DNA of 64,000 bases from Diphasiastrum complanatum (lineage: Eukaryota; Streptophyta; Lycopodiopsida; Lycopodiales; Lycopodiaceae). A model generated the notes under the pieces. It had not been told where the DNA came from and ran no database searches. It saw only the letters and a list, made by a program, of their open reading frames with translations. The position numbers and the translations under genes are program-made. Shown here in pieces: positions 35,180 to 43,275 of this stretch. Each line of letters opens with the position of its first letter. Within the stretch, counting starts at the first letter, position 1. The DNA lies in NCBI GenBank assembly GCA_029204225.1, contig CM055093.1, forward strand, positions 22,191,436 through 22,255,435, read 5' to 3'.

Positions 35180-35491
35180 CATCATAGCCTTGATATCTTG
35201 ACACAGATAGATGATTATTATGCACACACTCTCGCATACGTGTCTATTTTAGTTTTAGTTTGTACTAGAAGTTTTCCTTATTACGGTTTTGGAGACGTTT
35301 TATACGCTCCCATGGTTACCACATACTTGACATGTACTTCATTAGTCTTATATGCCTTTGGCATGGAAAAGACATTAATAAAGCTTTCTTTCTTTCTTTC
35401 TCTCTCCCTCTCCCTCTTGCGGATTGACGGAGATGGGGGGAGTAGACACAGTGTCTTGGATGGTGGAGTCAAAGAAGGTGAGTGGGATGGA

Positions 35492-35494
<3 letters not shown>

Positions 35495-35561
<67 letters not shown>
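35495..35561. repeat. (CT)n tract between L-B and L-C
   Basis: Pure CT dinucleotides; about 80 bases of unassigned DNA separate it from the TTTC tail of L-B. Confidence 0.95.
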
Positions 35562-35564
<3 letters not shown>

Positions 35565-35645
35565 GCCCAGCGGACCCCCATAGCTGTCTAGCTGCCTAGC
35601 GATGGCTGCCTAGCTTTTGCTCCATCGCACCTGCTGTCCTCCATC

Positions 35646-36756
35646 GTGCTCTCTGCTGGCGGATCTATGCTGCCCTGCTGGCAGATCTCTGTTGGCGGAC
35701 CATCTCTGATGGCGGACATTTCCATTTCCATCACTTCACTCCGTCGCCGATCTGCTGCCTCCCCATCTCTAATTCTACAATCTCTCATAATGCCACGTCG
35801 CAAAGGAGCCGTTGCCTCTACTCCTGAACCATCCTCCGTTTCCAGCATGGCTTCAACATCTTCCTTACAGCCAGATCCGCCTACCTCTTCTCCTTCTATG
35901 CCTGTTGCAGTTCCTATCTCCCCATCAACCCCTATTCTTGACAATAGTGAAACTACTGTAGCTATTCCCTTGACTCCAGACACTCCAGAAGCACCTGTTT
36001 CTCTCCCTCCATATGCCTTGGTCAAACTTCTTCAGGGTGATCAACTCCGTCTATTTGAATACCTTAACAATCACAGAGCAACTGGCTTCTCATGATTCTC
36101 TGCTTCTAGCAATGCAATCGCATCTTCAGAAGTTGGATACTTCCATTCAAGAACTCAAGAACGAAGTTGCAGTTATAAAAAGTGAAGCTTCCTCTCAAAT
36201 CACTACTTCAGCTAAAATCCAGCATCTCGAAAATCAAGTGGAACAGCACCATACGGCTGTCCAGTCATGGGCAGATGTGCTTAAAGGTTCGTCTACAGTT
36301 CCACCTTGGCCTTCACCTTCGTTTATCTCAGCCACGTTCACTGAGAGCCGTCTGTGAGAACATAAAGCTCTCAATGTTCGTGTTAGAGGTATTCCGAACT
36401 CTCAAAATGTTGCCGAAGAAGCTGATAAATTTTTGGAAGGAAATCTTCAACACCATAGCAAAGGTATGGAAACTGCCTGGCGACCTAAGAAGGACCTGGA
36501 TACTCTTGTCATCCGCTGCACATCAGTGTCTCACCGGCGTGAAGTTTTAGGGAAGAGATTCAAATTGCAGGATACCAAAATCTACTTGGACGGAGATCTT
36601 ACCTTCATCCAAGTTCAAGAACGTAAGAAGGCAAGACAAGAAGCTCTATCAACCGGCAAGCGACTTATCTATCGTGATGGTATTATCATACTTGTCGATC
36701 GGAAGCCTATAGTTAATGAGAAGAATTCTGAGATAGAGTCTGAGATAGAGAAATGA
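35646..36756 (+). pseudogene. L-C ORF1, two lesions
   Basis: The likely true start is MPRRKGAVA at about 35791. Segments: serine/proline-rich N-terminus to about 36060; after a shift, a coiled coil (LAMQSHLQKLDTSIQELKNEV, KIQHLENQVEQ) ending in SWADVLKG; a stop at about 36357; then an RRM-like and C-terminal region (VRVRGIPNSQNVAEEADKFL, LVIRCTSVSHRREVLGKRF, KIYLDGDLT, KRLIYRDGIIILVD) to 36756. Order and motifs match L-B ORF1. Confidence 0.75.
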
Positions 36757-36925
36757 AGAGATGTCCAGTTGAACATGTAAATGGTCTACACACCATATAA
36801 TCCTGGCTATATGTATCTCTTCTTAGTTATTTTGCTTTGACGGCACTGATCCGTCTTGTGTCCAACTTTATCTGATGTACTCGTTCGTCTTATATGCCTT
36901 TTGGCATGGAAAAGACGTTAATAAA

Positions 36926-36929
<4 letters not shown>

Positions 36930-36981
<52 letters not shown>
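36930..36981. repeat. (CT)n tail of L-C
   Basis: CT dinucleotides directly after TAATAAAGCTTT; right end of the LINE array. Confidence 0.95.
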
Positions 36982-36983
<2 letters not shown>

Positions 36984-37877
36984 GGGTAGTATCTAATCTC
37001 ATATCACCCCCTCTTGCTTAATATTCTAAATATTTGGTAATATACCTTCTTACAAATTTTAACTTCACTATTGGTTATGCATTTCAGTGTAGACACACTA
37101 CTACCAATTATATGAATGGGCGCGCGGACAACAAGCGGAAATTTTTTTGCTACTGTCCGCTGTTTGTATACAACACCTATAAACTTTGTATTACTTTGTT
37201 GGCACAAAGATTTACTTTGTATGAATGCGACTGATGGCCAGCGATGTTGCTGTTGATTGATCATCTGTGTGAGTATTTCACATACATTTTTGTATAGTTG
37301 ATCTTATGCACATTTACACCTGAAAAAGTGCGCTGAGAACCAGCGAAGGCTACGCTGATAATCAGCGAAGGGAGCACATATATGAATGTTGCTTGATGTA
37401 TGGCTTCATGCACACATTGTTGATTGAATTGTTCACAAGCATGAACGTAGTAGTGCGCTGGAAAACCAGCAATGGTCTGTGGGAACCTGCATACATACTT
37501 ACTGGTTCATAGTGGTAGCTTAATGTTTACACCACATACACTTTGAGTTGAACATTCCATTCCAGTTTATGAAGCTTTTCTATTGTTTTAACATGATGGT
37601 GACAGCCACCGGTAATACTACTCATGCTGATCATTCCTACTGTTATATATGGTAACGTGAAGTGGTTTATACTCACTCTACGCTTAATAGATCAGCGATT
37701 CGATCGCTGCCTTCGATATTCTTTCTTTCGATCACTTAGCTGAATGATAGCGATAAACACATGAAGTGGAATGTAATGTTGTTATGAGAGGTTCTCGCAG
37801 TCTACACTACCAAGGCTTAACTTTTATCGCTTGTTAGGATCGAAACATATACCGATCACGGGTACTACACCTCTACC
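36982..37877. other. Unassigned DNA with short CGCTG...CAGCG inverted motifs
   Basis: No gene recognised. Small inverted pairs recur: CGCTG/CAGCG at 37331-37345 and 37353-37367, a near copy at 37456-37470, and another around 37690. It could be a solo LTR or promoter-like DNA, but no boundaries are visible. Confidence 0.4.
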
Positions 37878-38292
37878 TCATGCTCCTATAGCTCGACCTT
37901 TGATGTCGTAAGAAGAATTGTCTCCAAGCTTGACATGTGCATTTACACCACTGTCCTCAAACTGTGTAAACCACTCACGATGTGGTGTCATATGTTGCGT
38001 TGCTCCAGAATCAATGTACCAACAGTCTTCAGAGATCTCTGATGTTGAAGCTGAGAATAACTCATAGCATCCCACAACTTCATTTTTGTCCTCGTCTTCA
38101 ATGAAGTTGCCGGACTTCTTCTTCTTGTATGGGATTGCCTTCTTTTTCCTGCACTCAAACGCAAAATGACCATATTTACCACAAAAGTTACAATTACCAT
38201 TTCTCTTTGGATTGGATTTGGAACTGTCTCCTTTTTCCGCATTGTCCTTGTCTTCCTGCTTCTGATCCTTTTTGCCTCCTTTCTGCATCTTT
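37878..38292 (-). pseudogene. Ty1/copia gag-protease fragment
   Basis: An open frame of 136 codons with a lysine-rich gag end, a complete zinc knuckle (CNFCGKYGHFAFEC) and the protease start (CWYIDSGATQHMTPHREWF). It resembles the same region of Copia-1 but keeps the second zinc cysteine. Both ends are abrupt: right at ~38290 it abuts the plus-strand ORF1 relic, left it runs into unassigned DNA. No LTRs are seen. Confidence 0.8.
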
Positions 38293-38305
38293 TCTCCTCA
38301 ATACA

Positions 38306-38598
38306 GACGACGAAGCTAACAGAAGAGGTCCGAAGGCACAACGAAAGGCATGAGAAGCAGCGCGCAGACTTTGAAGAGAGGAGCGAGAGATTCAACAGCA
38401 ACACCCGGAACAGCAGTCCCTACCCCCGGCGAGGGCGAGGAAACACAGCGGCAGGGAATTAACTACACTGCACAGCAGCTGGCCATGGTCAGGGAAAGGT
38501 GCGAATTCGTCGGGCTAACCGGGAGGCAAAGCAAGAGATTAATGCACCTGACCGAGCCGACGAGCCTGTGGGCTCTTCGGCGACCAGTTAATGTCGTT
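38306..38598 (+). pseudogene. Old relic of the E-family ORF1
   Basis: Translation gives LTEEVRRHNERHEKQRADF, matching RKLEEDIRRHNERHRKQ of the intact ORF1. Later, in another frame, NYTAQQLAMVRER parallels MNFTRRQLIMVRER. The middle differs and has a frameshift. It is more diverged than the five other copies and has no visible transposase partner on its right, so it marks an older family member. Confidence 0.65.
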
Positions 38599-39235
38599 CT
38601 TGTTCCAAAGGTCTTGTGTTGCATGCAAACTTGCATGGTTCCCGCATATTCAATGCATCCTAATTGCCAAATTTGCTGAGCAATCAAACTGGTACTATAA
38701 CTATATCTTTCTATCCTTATATCAAAGGGATGATTTTTTTAGCACAGACTTGTAGATATTGACACACATAGAGCATCATGTACATTGGCATCAGATGAAT
38801 TTTTTTACAGTTTATTCGTGTCATGGCTAATTTATCGTGGTTGGTTACAAATGGTCAGCTCTGTGAAATTTGAATGGTTAGTTAGAAATGGTTTGGTCTG
38901 TGTAATTTGAATAGTTATTTAGAAATGGTTTGCTCTGTGCAAGATGAGAGAGAGAGAGTGTGAGAGAGAGCGAGAGCGGACGTAGTATGGAAATTATAAA
39001 TGCTGCACCTATTGTTTTACACCAACACATCTTCATGTCTCTCATGTCATTTGCATCATGTCCAATCATTAAACACAACACGCTAAACCCGACACCCTAA
39101 CAAATGGCACAGTTAACATAACACCCTAAACCCTAAACCCTAACAAATCGAACGGTTAACATATCATGAACCGACAACCCCACTGCCATAACCATCAAAA
39201 CAACCTAAACCCTCAACCAGTGGGAACAGACAGGA
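38599..39235. other. Spacer with a short telomere-type tract
   Basis: No gene recognised. It includes a GA-rich run at about 38945-38980 and CCCTAAA-type repeats at 39124-39143. Confidence 0.5.
39124..39143. repeat. Short interstitial telomere-type repeat (CCCTAAA)
   Basis: Two exact CCCTAAA units plus a partial third, the Arabidopsis-type telomere motif; looser CCCTAA words lie nearby and again at about 41260. Confidence 0.7.
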
Positions 39236-39832
39236 CGAGGAACGTTGGCAGCACCCAGGATGTACACCGCAGCGCCCCTTTCAGTACTTATCGCCACTGT
39301 ACTTGCCTCCTGCAAAGACGGCCCCTCCACAGCCAGTTCCTCCACTAGCAGCAGGCCCACGAGCACACACTCCACGGACCTATCCTCCACTATCAGCTGC
39401 ACAGGGACACCCACCTTTGGCTTCTCTATCCCAGCCGGCCGCAGCTTGGGCCCAGCCTAGCCAGCCGAATGATCTGCATAGGGGTGATGAGACATTGACA
39501 GCTCCCCTCGTCCGCAAGAGGCCAGGAAGGCTCAAGGGTGCACCGAACAAGAAAGGCAGGGCACAGAAACAGCCAGGGAAGAGAGGACGACCTTGCAGGG
39601 CTCCAGTTCAGGTAGAGGTGCAGTATTACAGCCAGCTGCAGCAAGTGTTGTTGGTTTAGCCTGCTTGGGGGCTGATGCGGAGGCAGATTGGGAGGATGAG
39701 GATGACGAGTCTTCCCCCTTGGATACACAGCCCATGCCAGTTCCAGACAGGCATAGATATCAGTTGCGAGAGTCAGCTCAGGGTCTCGATTTGTCTCCGG
39801 AGCATTCGTCTGAGTCAGAGCCAGAGCATTGA
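39236..39832 (+). pseudogene. E0 transposase C-terminal tail (AT-hooks)
   Basis: Corresponds to the last ~200 residues of the E2 transposase: a proline-rich part (HTPRTYPPLSAAQGHPPLAS), two AT-hook-like motifs (KRPGRLKGAPNKK, KRGRPCRAP) and the acidic end (LSPEHSSESEPEH, stop at 39830). One frameshift near 39600 separates the AT-hooks from the end. The catalytic domains are absent. Confidence 0.8.
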
Positions 39833-40383
39833 TTGTAGCTCTTTTATTTTATTTTTAGCAGTTTGATATCATGTTCCATGTTTGGCGGCCAGATGGTCGA
39901 ACACTGTATTCAGACCATTTTCCATATTATATTCAGTGTTGGACGTACTTTATTCGCTGCACATTTTGTATTTGTCGATTTGTAATTGTTATGCTCTATT
40001 TCCAATTTTATTTCGAATGGTATGTGCGTAATTACAATTAGTTTCAACTGTAGAGATTGATAGCAGATGCACAACACAGAAATACAACCCCCTTTATAGC
40101 ATTTCATAAACACACATATTACATTGCAATACACCAGGCACGCGTTGCACAAAAAACACACCGTACATTAATTCATCAGATGTATCAAAATAACAATACG
40201 TATTCCCGCCATATATGGTTGGGGCTGTTCTTTACACTATGTTAGACACTAAATGATGCCTCATTCTGCCGAAAATTACATAACAACAGTCAGCCACACA
40301 CGGCTAGACCCCATCTATTCTAAACATTCCTATGGATCCTCCGTTGACTCCTCGCCCTCGTTAGGTGCATTGTTTTATCGCTC

Positions 40384-40695
40384 TCACTCTGCCTCCCGGT
40401 TAGCCCGAGCTGCCTCCTGGTTAGCATGACGGCGGGCAGCCCTTTCTCTGACCATGATGAGCTGCCGCCGTGTGAAGTTCATTCCGATCTGCTCATCCAA
40501 ATCCAGCTCGACAGCGGGGGCGAGGGGCACAGGGGGAGCTGGGTGCTCCGGCTCCGGATTTCTCTGCCGAGCCTGTCGCAGCATCTCTGCAATGTCTGCC
40601 TCTTGCTTCCGATGCCTTTCGTTGTGCCTTCGGACATCTTCCTCGAGCTTCCTCCTGGCTTCGCCCTCAAGCCTCAGTGGTATGCGCTCCGCCAT
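40384..40695 (-). pseudogene. E0 copy of ORF1, shortened
   Basis: Starts MAERIPLRLEGEARRKLEED and carries the coiled coil RRHNERHRKQEADIAEML and the block MNFTRRQLIMVRERAARR. An early stop after ANREAE removes the last ~18 residues (the acidic EEGEESVEDQ-like end of E2). Otherwise collinear with the intact 121-residue protein. Confidence 0.75.
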
Positions 40696-40714
40696 CTCAC
40701 GACACCCTGTTTCT

Positions 40715-40915
40715 CGAACTGGCTCTCACAGCCTCTCAATGGCTCTCACTGGCTCTCTCACAGCCTCCCTCTCACAACCTCTCACTCGGTCTGTGACAGC
40801 CTCTCACAATGCCTCTCTCTCACAGCCTCTCACTAACTCTCTCTCACAGCCTCTCAGAATGCCTCCCACAGCCTCTCTCTCATAGCCTCTCACTGGCTCT
40901 CTCACTGCCTCGTGA
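40715..40915. repeat. Degenerate CTCTCACAGCC minisatellite in the ORF1 leader of E0
   Basis: Units of about 10-18 bases around CTCTCACAGCCTCTCAC. The same minisatellite lies before ORF1 in E1 (42235-42420, opposite strand), E2 (48785-48905), E3 and E4. Confidence 0.8.
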
Positions 40916-40967
40916 GTGCCCATTTAACCCCACAGCCTGTTTCCCCATTTGCACTTGTTGATGATCC

Positions 40968-41230
40968 CATGTGCTACTGTACCTGCCCCATGTATTGCTC
41001 CCCCACATGCTGCACTCCGATTGGGTCCGTGGTCTGCTCCTCCACAGTGCCCATGTGACGGTGTACCTGTCCAGATTTGCTGCTCCCCCACATGCTGCAC
41101 TCCGATTGGGTCCGTGGTCTGCTCCCCCACAATGCCTATGTGACGGTGTACCTGTCCGGATTTGCTGCCCCCCCACATGCTGCACTCTCATTGACCCCAA
41201 GGTCTGCTCTCCCACAGTGCCCCCAGTACA
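40968..41230. repeat. Subterminal ~85-bp direct repeats of E0 (three units)
   Basis: Three units containing CCCCCACATGCTGCACTC and GGTCTGCTC, spaced about 85 bp. Inverted equivalents lie in E1 at 41940-42175. Position between element end and ORF1 suits a transposase-binding or promoter role. Confidence 0.75.
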
Positions 41231-41370
41231 GTCCCCCTGTACAGTAACCCCTTTTTTCTAAACCCTAACCCTTTTTTTTCCTGAATTTTTTACTCTGAAT
41301 TAGCCTATTAAAAGTGGTTTTTATTTATAATAATAATATTAATAATAATAATAAATATTATTATTGTGGT

Positions 41371-41465
41371 GCCGCCCTGGTAGCGCTGGTCTGAGGGTGG
41401 CACCATAACTGCGGTACCACCATTATGGTACCGCGGTACCATAATGGCGGTACCACGTGCCACTG
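41371..41465. repeat. E0 ORF1-side terminal module, GGTACC-rich
   Basis: GGTACC/GGTACCGCGGTACC words at short intervals, ending GTGCCACTG before ATATATAT. Equivalent, inverted, to the E1 end at 41727-41828. Confidence 0.75.
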
Positions 41466-41473
41466 ATATATAT

Positions 41474-41720
41474 CATAATCCAGCGATACCAGGATCCGCA
41501 GATCCCGGTACCGTGGATCCACTGTGGTACCGCGCTGATCCGCGGTATCAAAACAAAAAAAAAAACTTTTTTTTTTTTTTGCTAAAATAACATAGGAAAT
41601 TTTTTTTTTTTTAATATTATGGTGCCGCCTTGATACCGCGGATTTGAGGGCGGCACCATAACTGCGGTACCACCATTATGGTACCGCGGTACCAAAATGG
41701 CGGTACCACGTGCCACTATG
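41474..41720. mobile_element. 247-bp mini-element of the E family (MITE-like)
   Basis: The left tip CATAATCCAGCGATACCAGG matches, inverted, the transposase-side end of E1 (47874-47961). The right tip, ending GTGCCACTATG, matches the ORF1-side end of E1. Only A/T-rich filler lies between, so it is a deletion derivative that keeps both ends and no genes. TA repeats border both sides. Confidence 0.68.
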
Positions 41721-41827
41721 ATATATCATAGTGGCACGTGGTACCGCCATTTTGGTACCGCGGTACCATAATGGTGGTACCGCAGTTATGGTGCCGCCCT
41801 CAGACCAGCGGTACCAAGGCGGCACCA
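41620..41827. repeat. 208-bp near-perfect palindrome
   Basis: Two 104-bp arms meet at 41723/41724 in ATATAT. By eye only four mismatched pairs. The left arm is the ORF1-side end of the mini-element and the right arm that of E1, so the palindrome is two equal ends meeting across a six-base TA spacer. Confidence 0.85.
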
Positions 41828-41939
41828 CAAAAATAATATTTTTAATTATTTTTTTTTTTAAAAAAAAAACCCTTTTAACAGGCTAAAACTAGGTAAAAAC
41901 TAAGATGCTACTGTACAGGGGGACTGTACTGGGGGCACT

Positions 41940-42175
41940 GTGGGAGAGCGGACCCAATCGAAGTGCGGCATGTGGGGGAGCAATACATGGGGCAGGTACA
42001 CTAGCACATGGGCACTGTGGAGGAGAAGACCATGGACCCAATCGGAGTGCAGCATGTGGGGGAGCAATACATCCAGACAGGTACACCGTCACATGGGCAC
42101 TGTGGAGGAGCAGACCATGGACCCAATCATAGTGCAGCATGTGGGGGATCAGCACATGGGGCAGGTACAGTAGCA
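41940..42175. repeat. Subterminal ~85-bp direct repeats of E1
   Basis: Units starting CACATGGGCACTGTGGAGGA at 42005 and 42090, a partial earlier unit from 41940 and the last boundary at 42174. A TTAAATA box follows at 42220 upstream of ORF1. Confidence 0.78.
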
Positions 42176-42449
42176 CATGGGATCATCAACAAAAGCAAAT
42201 TGGGAAACAGGCTGTGGGGTTAAATAGGCACTCACGAGACAGTGAGAGAGCCAGTGAGAGGGGGTGAGAGGCATTGTGAGAAGCTGTGAGGGAGAGCCAG
42301 TGGGAGGCTGTGAGAGAGAGGCATTGTGAGAGGCTGTGTGACAGACCGAGTGAGAGGCTGTGAGAGGGGGGCTGTGAGAGAGCCAGTGAGAGCCATTGAG
42401 AGGCTGTGAGAGGCTGTGAGGGTCATTTCGAGCAACAGGGTGTCGTGAG

Positions 42450-42728
42450 ATGGCGGAGGGCGAAGCCAGGAGGAAGCTGGAGGAAGATGTCCGAAGGCAC
42501 AACGAAAGGCATCGAAAGCAAGAAGCAGACATTGCAGAGATGCTGCAAGAGACTCGGCAGAGACACCCAGAGCTGCAGATCCCCGCCCCCGCTGTCGAGC
42601 TGGATTTGGATGAGCAGATCGGAATGAACTTCACACGACGGCAGCTCATCATGGTCAGGGAAAGGGCTGCCCGCCGTCAAGCTGACCAGGAGGCAGCTCG
42701 GGCTAACCGGGAGGCAGAGCGAGAGTGA
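42450..42728 (+). pseudogene. E1 copy of ORF1, shortened at both ends
   Basis: Starts MAEGEARRKLEEDVRRHNER, so the MAERIPPKPEG start of E2 is partly deleted. It contains EADIAEMLQETRQR, LDLDEQIGMNFTRRQLIMV and ends ANREAERE at a stop where E2 continues for about 17 residues. The coiled-coil part and central block are intact. Leader minisatellite and TATA-like box are present upstream. Confidence 0.72.
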
Positions 42729-43275
42729 CAGAACAATGCACCTGACGAGGGCGAGGAGTCTGTGGAGGATCCGTAGAAATGTTTAGCATAGATGGGGTCT
42801 AGCCGTATGTGGCTGACTGTTGTTATTTAATGTTCATCAGTAGATGAGGCAGTATTTAGTGTCTGGCATGGTGTAAAGAACAACCCCAGCCGTATGCGGC
42901 GGGAATACGTATTGTAGTTTTCATACATCTGTTAAATTAATGTACGGTGTGTTTTTTGTGCAATGCGTGCCTTGTGTATTGCAATCTGATGTATGTGATT
43001 ATGAAATACTATCAGGGGGGTTGTATTTCTGTGTTATGCATATGCTCTCAAACTCTGTACTGAAAACTTATTGAAAACACGCACACACCATTTGAAGTAA
43101 AACTGCAAGTAGAACATCACAATTACAAATTGACAAATACACATTGTGTAGTGAATAGAATACGTCCAACACTAAATATAATATGAAAAATGGTCTGAAT
43201 ACAGTGTTCGACCATCTGGCCGCCAAACATGGAACATGATATCAAACTGCTAAAAATAAAATGACGGAGCTACAA
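42729..43275. other. Spacer between convergent genes of E1
   Basis: AT-rich DNA between the ORF1 stop and the transposase stop, similar to 49296-49818 in E2. It must hold the 3' ends of both transcripts. No further gene seen. Confidence 0.6.

Larger units (their letters stand above)
30510..35415 (+). mobile_element. LINE (non-LTR retrotransposon) L-B, defective
   Basis: Order: ORF1, apurinic-type endonuclease (part), reverse transcriptase, C-terminal zinc motif, 3' UTR, then the family end GGCATGGAAAAGACATTAA, TAAAG and a TTTC/CT tail. No LTRs are present. Frames are broken at several places and the first part of the endonuclease is missing, so it cannot move by itself. It is flanked on both sides by shorter units of the same family. 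Confidence 0.88.
35562..36981 (+). mobile_element. ORF1-only LINE derivative L-C
   Basis: A 1.4-kb unit that starts at a (CT)n tract with a leader like that of L-A. It encodes only ORF1 and ends with the family terminus TTTTGGCATGGAAAAGACG, TTAATAAAG and (CT)n at 36930-36981. ORF2 is cleanly missing. It resembles the half-LINE concept known from mammals (HAL1), where ORF1-only elements are moved by proteins of relatives. Confidence 0.78.
39236..41465 (+). mobile_element. E0: 3' part of an E-family hAT-like element
   Basis: Contains the AT-hook end of the transposase on the plus strand, ORF1 on the minus strand, subterminal repeats and a GGTACC-rich end that stops at CACTG before an 8-base TA stretch. 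Everything upstream of the transposase tail is missing. Arrangement and sequence mirror E1 on the other side, so E0 and E1 form a large inverted pair around 41.6 kb. Confidence 0.82.
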
